Origin: Stropharia rugosoannulata
Lineage: Eukaryota; Basidiomycota; Agaricomycetes; Agaricales; Strophariaceae
Assembly: GCA_028532985.1 (NCBI GenBank)
Contig: JANCIK010000005.1
Location: forward strand, 2,858,501 to 2,922,500
Length of the DNA stretch: 64,000 nt
Direction of reading: 5' to 3'
A program made the position numbers and the translations under genes. The notes beneath the pieces were generated by a model, which saw only the letters and a list, made by a program, of their open reading frames with translations, did not search any database and had not been told where the DNA came from. Positions within the stretch are counted from its first letter, which is position 1. The number at the start of each line of letters is the position of its first letter. Of the stretch, positions 9,917-19,936 are shown piece after piece.

Positions 9917-11741
9917 ATGGCCGCGCCTTCCCCCTCACCCGCTTTCTCCTCTCGTACTGTCTACAGCGAGTTCTTCGAGGAGCTCGCGGAAGCGCTCGAG
10001 CGTTCCCACATCCCAGCGGACACGGTCGACTTTGCACAGCCCTTTCGCCGCCTCCGCGATGCGCTGCTCGATAACCCCTTCTTGAATGATGTCTTTGTCG
10101 CCCGGCAACTCCTGAAGTCTATCATTCCGCCCCTTTTCCGTGACGCCCGGAACGTTTTACTGGCGCTAAATGGGGGTTCTTTCCAGAGAATCGAAGATGC
10201 CGGCACTATGCTGCCTGAATTTCGACATCTCTTTCGATGGGTTATCCTTCTGGTTCACTCAATTCCCTCAGAGATTCGGCAGGAGCTGGACTTGGATTGG
10301 CTCGTTCTCCCCCGGGTAAGTACTTTACTCCCGTTCAGTTTTGTTTCTACGGTTTCTTATGGATATTTTTAGATTGACTACGGACCCGTCTGTCCGGTAT
10401 CTGTACTCCGGCAACTCGAATTCCCCTCTCCTGTGGTGGACCCTGCCCTTGTTCAGGGGTTTGATGGGGACTTTCCCCACCTTTTTGAAGGTCTCCTGGA
10501 TGGTTTTGGCCCCGGCTTAATAAATTTGGACGGGTATCGCCCTGCCGATGATGCCCCCTTGTCCCCACCTACACCACAAGTGGCTGGGGTAGACGTAGTG
10601 CCTTCGGGCCCTTCCACCCCTACAACAGGTTCGTTATTTTATTTTATTTTTATTTTTATCTTTCCTTTATCTCATTTGCTTTTAGCACCGTCTCGTCTCT
10701 CGGCCCCTTCCCCCGGGCCTGTGCATCCTTTCACTGGGAGGCCGCGGCCATCTGTCTCTCGCGCGGTCCCCGTCCCAACCGGTCAGGCAGACGGGTCCGT
10801 TTTCACTCCACCGCCCATTCGTCCCATACGCAGGAATACGGCACGCGAGGGCCCCGCTTACGCGCACTATGCGCAACAACACCGTTGGGAGGCAACGCCT
10901 CTGGAATTCAAGGATCCCCGCCCGCCTCAGCTGATAAACCGGGCGCAAGCTGAGGGGCTTCGGGCCCAACATAATATTCGGGTGAGTTTCTTTAGCCCGG
11001 TTATTTTCTTCTGGCTCTCAAGTCCTCTTTTTCTTTAGTTACCAACCCCCTGTGCTGCCTGCCTGCTTCTTGGTCTGGAGGACCGTTGTGAGGTTCAGGA
11101 AGGTGAAGACCGGTGCACCCCATGTATAGTGCGCAAGTCTACTACCTTCCCTTGCACTTTCATGGCTTCCCCGGACGAGCGGGCCCTTTTGTCTGAGCGA
11201 TGCTACTTTCTGGGTGGCACTTCCCTTGCTGGTAAGCTACGTTTCTTCTGACTCTCTTCTTACTTTTCTAATTTATTACTCTCTTTTTCCAGCTATCCAA
11301 GACGACTTCTCTAGCCTGCAACATCAGGCGGAGCAATACATCGTTCAGAGTCGACTAGCCGAGGCCAGCTTCGCCCGGGCCGAATTCTATCGCGACCGGA
11401 TCTACGCCCGTTTGGGCCTGCTCCTCGAGTCGGACTCGCCCGACGCCATCTATTCTACACACGCTTCGATGGACCGCGCGTCTTTTGACGCCTTGGTGGA
11501 GGCTACGCGGGCTTCTGACGGGTTGGGGCGGGTACGCGCTCGTTTCTCGGTTGACTCTGTGGTGGAGAACCTGGCAGAGTCCTACATGCCCGAGGTGCCT
11601 CAAGTTGCACCTTACAACGACACCCAGCGCGCCGACCCCGCTTCTTTAGCTGAGTCCGAGGCTGAAGGTTCCGAAGAGGTGGACCCGGCTCCTCCAGCTG
11701 AGTCTGAAATGGAGGTCGACGACTCAGGGTGGACTGTCTGA
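9917..11741 (+). CDS. Retroelement cargo gene 1: protein with a six-cysteine zinc-cluster-like module
   Basis: Exons 9917-10315, 10373-10628, 10686-10981, 11039-11231 and 11293-11741 join in frame (530 aa) with GT-AG introns of 57, 57, 57 and 61 bp. It runs antisense to the element's gag-pol. The N-terminal third is a helical region (start MAAPSPSPAFSSRTVYSEF). The middle is Pro/Arg-rich (FTPPPIRPIRRNT). About 11051-11158 encodes CX2CX8CX8CX2CX9C, close to a fungal Zn2Cys6 cluster but with longer loops. After it come a helical coiled-coil-like stretch and a very acidic Glu/Asp/Ser tail ending DDSGWTV. The layout (basic and cysteine module plus acidic tail) would suit a DNA-binding regulator; that is inference. 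It is not a known retroviral-type protein. Nearest comparison: antisense extra ORFs of plant Tat/Retand Ty3 elements. Confidence 0.72.
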
Positions 11742-12000
11742 GGGGTCTTTTTGTACTGTTTTGTCTACTTCTTTTTGTGTAATGTTCTCTCTTGTGTACT
11801 TCTTTAGTAGGAGTACAAATTTTATATTCTTTTCTTTCTTGATAACTTCTTAAGTGTGAATCTGAGTCAATGATTTATTCTTTCAAGTTCTTTCCTTTAA
11901 GAATTTTGTTACAAGTTTTCTGCCCGGTTATTTGTCCACATTTGGGACTCCGTCTTTTGATCCCTCTTTTAAACTGAGTCTTTTTGACCCTTGTTCACTC

Positions 12001-12561
12001 ATGGACAACTTGGAACTCTCTAATACCTTGCAGGCGATTAACCGTGCTAAACAGTCCAACCCGGTTAGCTTAGATGACATCTATTGGCTTGCCGTTGGTT
12101 GTATGTCTGAGACAGTGAGCGGTCTGTTTTTATACCCGGTTATTTGGTCTGACTCTCCCTTTTCGTCTAGTTGGACCTCCTGGATCATTTGCCCGGCATA
12201 TCCACTGGTCTACAATTTCGCAACCAGGTCGTACAACTACTCAAGGAGTATCATTTGTGTCTTTATTACGCGGTCAATCCCCCTTCGTACCCATCAGTCT
12301 ATTATACCCGGTTGACTTCTGTCGTTCGCAATTGGTATGACTGGGACGCAGAGGAGTTTGCCCGTCGTCTCGCAAGGGTATGTCTGTTCTTGGCTTCTAG
12401 ATTGTTTGCCAACAGCCCGGTTAATTTGTCTTTCTCAGCACATTCGCTCTGAGGCTTGCTTCCGCTCGTATCATGTGAACGTGCTGCCTTACGATTTTAC
12501 CCGTTACCATCCGTCAGGTAGTAGTGATCCCGGGGATATGGACTTAGATCTGTACATATAA
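12001..12561 (+). CDS. Retroelement cargo gene 2: small protein of unknown function
   Basis: Exons 12001-12114, 12171-12377 and 12439-12561 join in phase 0 to 147 aa. All boundaries are GT-AG, introns 56 and 61 bp. The ATG at 12001 is the first in a clean frame (MDNLELSNTLQAINRAKQ). The protein is mostly predicted helix with aromatic-rich segments (YHLCLYYAVNPPSYPSVYY) and ends with acidic residues. No family is recognised. Both introns contain one copy of the element-wide ACCCGGTTA/GCCCGGTTAA word. It follows cargo gene 1 by 260 bp on the same strand and is antisense to gag-pol. Confidence 0.65.
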
Positions 12562-12611
12562 AATCCTGTATTTTTCTACCGGTTTTTACTTGTCTCTTTG
12601 GCCGTCTATCC

Positions 12612-13229
12612 ATGTCTCCTCCTCGCAGGCCACGTTCCCCTCGGGTTCGCTTTTCCTCAGACATTATTGCCTCTCGTCTGGCCGATGCTATGGCTGATAT
12701 TAACCAGCATTGCAATCGTAACGTCATAGACTTAGCAGGTCTTGCTCGTCTTTTAGCCCGGGCCTCTTGTTTAATGGTCAGTCACCTTTCTTATTTCTAA
12801 GCTTTAAGTGGCCTGATTTTGTCGTAGTCCCGTCTATTTGACGCTGTCGAGTCCTCTACTCCTACGGACGCCAATTATCCCCTTGCTTTCAACTCGATAA
12901 CCCGCTATCTTCGAGCATTGTTGCGGCATTATCACCTTCTACGCTATTTCTTGCGTGATAGGGCGTATTTTTATCCCGCCAACTATCATCGTTTTGCGCG
13001 TGTCGGGGTTATGCTTGGCTTTCTCTTTGATCGCGATACCCGCTTAATTGAGGCTGAGGTTCGGGCTTATTATTCTCTCTCAGTCTCTCTGCTTACTCTC
13101 TCGTGTTTTTAGGACTGGTATTCTGAACGGTGCAAGTATCCGCTAGACCGGCGCGTCACTTCTCGTGCGTTGACTTTGGAGGAGCAGAACCCATTTTGCC
13201 CGTGTGGCTTCTTAGTACACACATTGTAG
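12612..13229 (+). CDS. Retroelement cargo gene 3: basic N-terminus, unknown function
   Basis: Exons 12612-12776, 12828-13058 and 13113-13229 join in phase 0 to 170 aa. It starts only 51 bp after the stop of cargo gene 2. The N-terminus is strongly basic (MSPPRRPRSPRVRF). The middle has histidine and aromatic clusters (LRHYHLLRYFLRDRAYFY). The C-terminus has a CPCG pair. The second intron begins GTTCGG, a weaker donor, but the frame closes cleanly with it. No known domain is recognised. The tight head-to-tail spacing with cargo genes 2 and 4 suggests they are kept as a set. Confidence 0.6.
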
Positions 13230-13361
13230 ATCATTAATTTGTTGATGTCAATCGTGATCTGCCCGCTTAATTAAAGATTTAGCGTTTTTGGCTTGGCGTT
13301 GGATTTGTTTATGTGTATAGGCGAATTAAACCGGTCTAAGTTTTAGCCCGCTTATTTCTCC

Positions 13362-13396
13362 TCTCCCCCAAACCAAAAATCGAGTGTCCCACTCGA
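13362..13396 (-). promoter_or_regulatory. Second, internal polypurine tract copy with hairpin
   Basis: Minus strand of 13372-13362 reads GGTTTGGGGGAGA-like, matching the LTR-adjacent tract at 9265-9277. It is followed by a hairpin at 13380-13396 (TCGAGTG, loop TCC, CACTCGA). The stem differs in sequence from that at 9283-9300 but keeps base pairing. It lies between cargo genes 3 and 4. Confidence 0.55.
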
Positions 13397-13532
13397 CCCG
13401 AGTGTGCCCGTGTCATGGCCTAGAATTCTTGTGCGTCCGCCCTGAATTAACCCGGATAAATGTGTACCCATCTGGCCCTCCCTGCCTTCTTTAATGCGAG
13501 GAACTTAGCGGACTCTGGCGTGGTGAGAAATG

Positions 13533-13540
13533 TATAAAAG
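13533..13540 (+). promoter_or_regulatory. TATA box of cargo gene 4
   Basis: TATAAAAG lies 62 bp before the ATG at 13602, on the same strand. It supports an independent promoter inside the retroelement, opposite in direction to the LTR-driven transcript. Confidence 0.5.
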
Positions 13541-13601
13541 GTCGCGCTTTGCAACGTCGAAGAACAGACCAACATTACTTGTCCGCGTCCTCCGTCGCAA
13601 C

Positions 13602-15058
13602 ATGGCTACTTTTGACATCTCTTCTACCCTTGAACGCGTTCAAGCGGGTCTCGCCCAATACAAGTCTACCCGGCCGTTATTGGGTACTGTCGATGCTATT
13701 ACGCCCAAGCTCTTAGCCGACCAGTTAGTAGCCCAGGTTATGCTGATGGTAAGCAAAATCCCAGCGACCCAAAATAACCCATCACATCAACTCTTATTGT
13801 AGCTCCCGTGGGGCGAGGATATGTTGTCCCTACTCGCACATACCGCTGCGTGCGATGCGTTGTTATTCTGCCGGGCAGAGTTACTTCACATTCACGCGGC
13901 TGGTGCAGCGTCTGGTTACGAACATCCTTCGGAGTTCCACAAGCTTAGCTCGCTTACTATCCATATCCACAATCATCGCAAAGGTCAATCCCTCAAAGCT
14001 CAGCAGCAAAAGGTACGTGCAGAAGCTGAAGCCGCTCTGCGCGACCAAGCGAAGCAGTCCCAGCGCGAGGTGAGCCAGTCGTATCTCAACTTTCATTATA
14101 CCGGGCTAATTTTACCCGGTACAGACCCGTCATCGCAAGGTCAAATCCAAGGCGACCGTGGAGGACAGCGACGAAGAAATGGAGCCGGTTATCATCCTGG
14201 ATGGTAATCCCCGTTCTCTCCAAGGATCTATGCATGCCCCAGCCACCCCGGTATGTTGTTGGAATTTTTAGCCCGGTAAAACACTTGTCTCACGGGTCTG
14301 GTTACTTAGGACGCGATGGTCGTTGACGACGCCACTGCTACTCCTACTCAAGCGTCTGTACGTGCTGAGGCGAAAGCTGCTAAGAACGCTCCTCCGACGC
14401 CTGGAACTCCTTCCTCTGTAGGTAGTGGCACCCTTCGATCTTAGGTGACTTACTAACTGCGCTTCTCTACCCGGTTCAGCGTGAACGCAAGGCTGAGGTG
14501 CGCTATTTCCCTCTGGCACAGATTAGCGGCCTCAACACTGATACCCCGGCTTACCGTAAGGTCACCCGTGTTACCAGCAAGTCTGATCGTCCGTCCTCCA
14601 AGCGCCCTCGTTCTTCCATGACGCCGCGCACTGTAGCAGGCGCTCCCGCTGGTGAAGGTACTGCGTATTTCCACTGTTCCCAATGGACACCTCGTTGACC
14701 CATTTTTGCAAAACAGGCGGCCTCGATGGACCTGTCGAGCTAGACGAATGCCTTATGCGGGTACGCGTCCTTCAATCCCAGGAGAAGCTCGCTATCTCAT
14801 CCGTCCGTGGCGCACAAAAGGAAAAGGAGCTCTTACTTGCCCAACTCGAAGAACACCACTATCACTTGCGCTACAACCTTCGTATGCGCGACTTGGTAGT
14901 CGAAAGCCTCCAGAAGTGGCAGGCCAAGCATGAACCCGGTATGTCATTCCTCACAATACCTATCTTTTACAATTAACCCGTCATGACTAGATGCGCTCTT
15001 CTCTTCGCTTGACCAGCAGGTCCACAGCGAGATCGTCCGGTGCCCAGTATCTACGTAG
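13602..15058 (+). CDS. Retroelement cargo gene 4: coiled-coil protein with basic nuclear-type signal
   Basis: Seven exons join in frame to 371 aa: 13602-13748, 13803-14069, 14125-14250, 14310-14417, 14480-14657, 14717-14938 and 14991-15058. All introns are GT-AG, 52-62 bp. Visible parts: a helical N-terminal region (MATFDISSTLERVQAGL), a charged helix (KAQQQKVRAEAEAALRDQAKQ), an acidic patch (VEDSDEEMEPV), a basic KRPRS patch that could be a nuclear signal, and a C-terminal coiled coil (EKELLLAQLEEHHYHLRY). Four of the six introns carry the element-wide word (two copies in 14070-14124). Its stop lies 264 bp from the end of the convergent integrase frame. No enzyme motif is seen; a structural or DNA-associated role is guesswork. 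Confidence 0.68.
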
Positions 15059-15321
15059 TCAAAAGCTCTTATAGTACCCTCAAGTAGTGTTGTTAGACTT
15101 CATAGGATAGAAATACGAATAGAATCTCCGTGTGTTAAAATCTGGACGCCTTTGAACAGAGCTTCAACCTTTACACCGGGCAATTCAGTCGTCTTCGCCA
15201 TTCTCAGAGTCGCTCAGATTCCCAGACAAGTCATCATCAGCCGATGGTTCTGAAGCGTCCAAGATCCTTTGTAACCCGTCTTTTGAAATGTTCAACCACT
15301 CTAATAAATTGTCCGGTAAGT

Positions 15322-15662
15322 CTATTTTTGACCGGGCAAAATAAGGTAAAACCTAAATTGCGCGACTTTGTGACTCCACAGGGCACCGTTTAATTCTGCC
15401 ACGATGTAGGATCCGCCTGTAGTCCGTCGGATGACAACCATCGGTCCAAGATATCGCGGCTTCATTTTCTTGTCTAGGCTAGACTCGATGCCTGTGTTGC
15501 GGACTAAAACCAAATTGCCCGGGTTAAAATCAAAGTCTTTTATGACAGCCTTGTGATCGGCTTCATACTTCAACAACCGGTCTACTTTGGCCTTAGTTAT
15601 TTTAGCCCGCATTTCATCAATCAGAGTGGCTTGTTTAGCTAGCGCTTGAGCCCGAAAACCAA
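15322..15662 (-). CDS. Integrase C-terminal domain frame of the giant element
   Basis: Encodes the SH3-like C-terminal part of a Ty3 integrase (DFNPGNLVLVRNTGIES, then KPRYLGPMVVIRRTTGGSYIVAEL), which normally binds DNA beside the catalytic core. It is out of frame with the core by one base: near 15660-15672 the core frame ends at DEN-stop, while the next frame reads RRELIGFRAQALAKQ, the usual continuation. One base missing in a CCGA-type run would explain this. It belongs to the polyprotein ending at 15663. Confidence 0.75.
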
Positions 15663-17381
15663 TTAATTCTCGTCGGTTAGAATCCTACCCGGCAGTTTAA
15701 CTAACCAGGTAGCTTCAACTATATCCAGAGGTATGGTAGGGTGCGCCGCTGTTACCATAAAGAAGGGTGAACAACCAAGCCGCTTCCTTATTGAAATACG
15801 GTCGGCCCACAACACATGGTATAAGAACCAGAACCACTTCGAGATCTGACCGCCTGTTGCTTTGTACAACATTTGACGGATATCCCAATGAGGCCTTTCC
15901 ACCGTCCCATTTGCCCGTGAGTTATATGGGGAAATTCTGATACCCCGGATGCCATATTTATCAGCTAGCCATTTGACCGCTTTAATAAATGGAGGCCCGT
16001 TGTCTGTCACTATCTCCACCATGCAACCCCATCTTGTTATAATCTCTTCGAAAAGCCATTTGCCAATAGTTTCACTATTTTCATTTCTAACTGCCCGGGC
16101 TTCTGGCCACGATGTAAGGTTACATCGCCCGTGTACTATGTATTTACACCCGTTTGAAGGCGGTGACATATTCATGGTATCACAATGCACGACTTGGAAA
16201 ACTGACGGCGTATGAGTAACGACAGGGGGTATCTGGACCAGTATTTTCTGTCGCTCTTGACAGAAATGACAAGTCTTGATATACCACACCACATCTCGCT
16301 CTAATTCTGGCCACCAAAATCTACCCGCTAAAAGGTTCTTAGTGGAATAAACTCCCCGGTGTCCTAAACTGTCATGCGCTGCCTTCAACATATACATGCG
16401 GTCTTTCTTGGCGACCACTAGTCTGTGTTGAGAGTTTTCGCTCCGTCTGTACAGCCGTCCCTCTGCGTCTAAGAAGAAATGAGCTGCCCATCTTTTAAAG
16501 TTTTTAACTTTCTTAGATGTGTTGCAATAAGCGGGCAGGGTAGTCAAGTCTTTTAACCAGGTTGTTATATCCGGTAACTTAGCATCATGATCTATGCCTA
16601 TTTTAGTTCTTAGGTCCTCGGGATATGCATCCACAACCGGATCCTCGGTCCGTTCTGGCAGTAAGTCTCTACTTATTTGGTTTGTAAAGGCTGTCATCAT
16701 GGCTACCACTTGTTTATTTTGCCGGGTTGTTTCCTTTTTCAAGAACTCCCTTAGCTCTTTACAAGTTTCTTGTGCTAGGACTTTGGCAGTTTTAATTTCT
16801 GTCTCGAAGTCTTTTACACAAGTAGCTCGCGTATGTAGAAATCCCTTCCTAGAGTCTATTTGATCTGCAAACTTCTCTATTTCAAACGGAATAGGCCCGT
16901 TTGGATCATCTAAGACACATTTAGGAGGTAATTCTTCTGCCTCTTCCTCGAGATCTGGGTTAGAATATTCTTCGTCCCCTGGGTAATATGGTCTGCGAGA
17001 TAGCCCGTCTGGTCCAAAAGTTGCTCCTACTTTGTGTACCAGTGTGAACTGGAACAATTTAATATTGTCAATCCACCGGTTTATAGTAGCATTTGGCATC
17101 AGATCTGGATTCTCTAACATCCCCTTTATGTAAGATGCGTCGGTTTCCACTACTAATTTTCGTACCCCCAGTAGCCAGTGTCGACAAGCGTACAAGGCTC
17201 TCATGAGGCCAAACAATTCTCTCTTAGGTTGAGAGAAGCGGGCTTCTCGTTCGTTCATAGGTATTGATCCGAATCGTACGTAGTACTTCTTTTTAGGGTC
17301 ATCTATATCGCGTTGATAAATATAATAGCCTATAGCCATATACGAAGTATCAACCGCCAACACTACTTCCCTTGCCCTCAT
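15663..17381 (-). CDS. RNase H and integrase of the giant element
   Basis: 572 residues from Met 17381. RNase H begins VVLAVDTSYMAIGYYI and contains VETDASYIKG and GATFGPDGLSRRP. The integrase has an HHCC finger (HDSLGHRGVYSTKNLL ... CHFCQERQ). The core has DTMNMS, IVTDNGPPF and RANGTVERPHWDIRQ, giving the D, D, E triad. RNase H removes the RNA template and integrase inserts the cDNA. An in-frame TAG at 17385-17387 separates this frame from reverse transcriptase, at a place where related polyproteins are continuous (usual motif KPIDYxSGR). Either readthrough, internal start or a mutated site must be assumed. All catalytic acidic residues are present. Confidence 0.88.
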   Translation of the reverse strand: MRAREVVLAVDTSYMAIGYYIYQRDIDDPKKKYYVRFGSIPMNEREARFSQPKRELFGLMRALYACRHWLLGVRKLVVETDASYIKGMLENPDLMPNATINRWIDNIKLFQFTLVHKVGATFGPDGLSRRPYYPGDEEYSNPDLEEEAEELPPKCVLDDPNGPIPFEIEKFADQIDSRKGFLHTRATCVKDFETEIKTAKVLAQETCKELREFLKKETTRQNKQVVAMMTAFTNQISRDLLPERTEDPVVDAYPEDLRTKIGIDHDAKLPDITTWLKDLTTLPAYCNTSKKVKNFKRWAAHFFLDAEGRLYRRSENSQHRLVVAKKDRMYMLKAAHDSLGHRGVYSTKNLLAGRFWWPELERDVVWYIKTCHFCQERQKILVQIPPVVTHTPSVFQVVHCDTMNMSPPSNGCKYIVHGRCNLTSWPEARAVRNENSETIGKWLFEEIITRWGCMVEIVTDNGPPFIKAVKWLADKYGIRGIRISPYNSRANGTVERPHWDIRQMLYKATGGQISKWFWFLYHVLWADRISIRKRLGCSPFFMVTAAHPTIPLDIVEATWLVKLPGRILTDEN

Positions 17382-17384
17382 AGT

Positions 17385-18989
17385 CTATGGTTTTAGGCAT
17401 TCGACCACGTCTAGGCCATCCTTTATAAGTCGCATGCTTTCTTCTTGTTCAGCACCCCACTCAAACGGGTTATTGCTCTTGAGTAATTTCGCAATGTGTT
17501 GTGCCCGTTTCGCGTAGTTAGGTATAAATATTCGCAATAGTCCCAGCGTTCCTAAGAATGCTCGTACATCGCTCACATTTTTACAAGTGCCCCAGTTTTT
17601 GATGACAGCTAGCTTATCTGGGGACGGTTTTCTTCCATCGTAGGAACACAAGTGTCCCACGACGGTGATTTCACTCTCACATACGACGGATTTATGCCCG
17701 CTAAACGTTCCCCCGCAATACCTCATTCTCTGAAGTACCCGGTTCACGTTATTCATATGCTCCCAGACAAACCGCCTAATCCCTGGATTTTCTTTGATAG
17801 TTTCATACGACCCGTCAGGTTTTTGGTAGCGTGAGGCGGGGCCTCTTACCGGTACGTCGTCTATATATGGCATAGTAATTTCTGGTACTTCCTCTTGCAA
17901 AATGAAATTAACATCATCATGAAAGATTGGTACTGAATTTGTCCATCCCATAGGCAGTGTTACCAGCCTCATAGCTCCAAAAGGTGTTTGGAATGTGGTC
18001 AGGTCTCTAGATTCTTCCGCGAGAAGCCTTTCGTCGTATCCTACATATAAATCAAACATCCCTCCACAAGCCCGACCTGAGAAATGTATTGCCAATTCCT
18101 CGGTAGCCGGGGGAACCCCAGAGTGTGCGATGGTTACCGCGTTTAGCGGTTCCAGACTATGTACCACTCTTAGCTTCCCATTTTTCTTTAGCACGGTAAA
18201 CCAACGCGTTCTATACGGTGAATTTGATGGTTCTATTATTTTGCTTTCCAATTTCTCCTTGAGTATCCGACACACCTCGCCTTGTAACCCCGGCGGAATA
18301 GGTATGTTCTTGAGCACCCACGGCTTATGTTCGATAACCGGTATTTCTACCGGTGGAAAGTACTCTTCTTTGAAGCGTCCTTTCTCACTATCTTCCCAAG
18401 CAAAAGCTCCATTCTGGTTCATCATAAGGTTATGCATCAGATCTCTTTCTGCCGGCCATAAGAAATCACTCTTGTGTACCTCGTCAAACTGTTCTTTTCT
18501 CTCTTGGGTATACCGGCCTGTCGGTACGAACGGTACTGGATTTGTAGGTAAAGCGGGCATATCAGCTAGGGGATCTCCCTTGATATCCCGTTTAATCCTG
18601 TATCTCTCCGGTAGGTCCTGAAAAACTGGTCTCACTTTCTGTGCGACCGGCTTATATTTCTTTCCTACGTACTGTCCTCGAGGCTTACTAGTATTCCTTC
18701 TTTTACCCGCTAGTTTACCTATGCCCGGTTCTCGTGTAATATCCGTTTTCACCGTTTGTTGAACGTATGATTTTCGGCTACTATACTTCTGACCCATGAA
18801 CAAGGCAAGCTTCTCTCTCTCGTTATCTTCAATCGGGCTTTCTTTTCCCGCTACCTCTAAGTAGGCGTTCATTATCCCTCTTTCCGAAAATTTACCCGTC
18901 TCAGCTACAGTGTAACCGAGTACTTGTAAACTCCCCGTCCTGGAATCATATTCCAGCATAACCGCAGTATCTCCTTGATCATCAATCAA
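17385..18989 (-). CDS. Reverse transcriptase of the giant element
   Basis: About 530 residues. It begins with a linker (IDDQGDTAVMLEYDSRTG) and continues with the Ty3-type fingers and palm: RTRWFTVLKKNGKLRVVHSL, GGMFDLYVGYDERLL, TTFQTPFGAMRLVTLPMGWTNS and the catalytic box MPYIDDVPVRG, with both aspartates intact. It then has the thumb and connection words GTLGLLRIFIPNYAKRAQHIAKLL. It copies element RNA into DNA. The protease frame and this frame meet around 18986-19010, where a one-base shift at a run of five T (minus strand) is needed to read EQVFSSIEELIDDQ. A lost T or -1 slippage would do this. Confidence 0.88.
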   Translation of the reverse strand: MIDDQGDTAVMLEYDSRTGSLQVLGYTVAETGKFSERGIMNAYLEVAGKESPIEDNEREKLALFMGQKYSSRKSYVQQTVKTDITREPGIGKLAGKRRNTSKPRGQYVGKKYKPVAQKVRPVFQDLPERYRIKRDIKGDPLADMPALPTNPVPFVPTGRYTQERKEQFDEVHKSDFLWPAERDLMHNLMMNQNGAFAWEDSEKGRFKEEYFPPVEIPVIEHKPWVLKNIPIPPGLQGEVCRILKEKLESKIIEPSNSPYRTRWFTVLKKNGKLRVVHSLEPLNAVTIAHSGVPPATEELAIHFSGRACGGMFDLYVGYDERLLAEESRDLTTFQTPFGAMRLVTLPMGWTNSVPIFHDDVNFILQEEVPEITMPYIDDVPVRGPASRYQKPDGSYETIKENPGIRRFVWEHMNNVNRVLQRMRYCGGTFSGHKSVVCESEITVVGHLCSYDGRKPSPDKLAVIKNWGTCKNVSDVRAFLGTLGLLRIFIPNYAKRAQHIAKLLKSNNPFEWGAEQEESMRLIKDGLDVVECLKP

Positions 18990-19936
18990 CTCCTCGATGC
19001 TGGAAAAACTTGTTCTGCTGCTTGCGCTGCAGTTGGCTTCCTTAGTTCTGCCGGTGATTTTCCTCTATCAAATGTTGGTACTACTAGCTTATTCCCATTT
19101 CTTGGATCCGTCAGAGTGATGGTTTGATCACCAGACGTTTCGTTTTTAATGTTACAGGCGGATACTACCTCAAAAGGGCGACCCAGAAGAACTTTGTAAG
19201 GCGGGTCGTTTATGATGTGGACTTGTAGCAAGTATTTTAACCCGCCAAAATCAAACATCACATTTCTAGCCAAACCTAGAGTCCTTTCTACATGTCCTTG
19301 GGCGCTCTGCATATTGATGGTTATTTTTGGATTCCAGGATATACCCAATGAGACTGCGACGTCTTTGGCCATGGATACTATTTCTGATCCTCCATCTAGT
19401 AATGCTTCCTCCTGATCCACATTATTAATCTTTGGGTATACTGACCTAACTGGTCTGGCTTCTGTAGCTACCCATCTGATGTCAACGGGCTCATCTGTCT
19501 CTGCTAGACTATCCAAGTATTGGACTACCGGATCAGTTACTACTATTGTACCCGCTTGACCTATTTCTGAGTCTTGAGGCAAGATACAATAATTGGTACA
19601 CTGCGGCAAGTCTTCAATATATATTTCTACCCGCTTTTGGGTGTCTGATATTATATCCAGGCTCGGTTCGGTATCTAGCTCTATTGCTGGCTCAGAAGTG
19701 CTAGGTAGTACTTCCTGACTAACAAATGATAGACTCTCCTCCGGATCAACCGGTTTATTTATTTCCCCGTCACTTTCTATATACTCATCATACCAATCTT
19801 TCCTGTTCTCGTCCTCTGTGATGTTTACATTGGACGCGACTGTAGGGTGGACTGGTACTCTGACTTTAGAAATATGCCGGGTTAATTCTTTAATAAAGCG
19901 GGCGAATTGCCCAGCAATTGCCCCACTGTAGTGCCT
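18986..19936 (-). CDS. Linker and aspartic protease of the giant element
   Basis: The frame is open from about 19936. It carries RGRHYSGAIAGQFARFI, typical of the linker before the protease in this fungal Ty3 group, then a charged stretch. The protease active site is EALLDGGSEIVSMAKDVA (D-G-G in place of D-S/T-G), followed by a hydrophobic flap region and VLLGRPFEV. It cleaves the polyprotein. Upstream it connects to the preceding frame through a +1 shift or a lost base at CGG-TAG (19940-19935). No separate start codon is convincing, so it is a domain of a polyprotein. Confidence 0.75.
   Translation of the reverse strand, partial: RHYSGAIAGQFARFIKELTRHISKVRVPVHPTVASNVNITEDENRKDWYDEYIESDGEINKPVDPEESLSFVSQEVLPSTSEPAIELDTEPSLDIISDTQKRVEIYIEDLPQCTNYCILPQDSEIGQAGTIVVTDPVVQYLDSLAETDEPVDIRWVATEARPVRSVYPKINNVDQEEALLDGGSEIVSMAKDVAVSLGISWNPKITINMQSAQGHVERTLGLARNVMFDFGGLKYLLQVHIINDPPYKVLLGRPFEVVSACNIKNETSGDQTITLTDPRNGNKLVVPTFDRGKSPAELRKPTAAQAAEQVFPASRS

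Noticed and set aside
17995..18621. 208-residue plus-strand frame
   Set aside because: Antisense shadow of the reverse transcriptase of the giant element, without domain or splice support.
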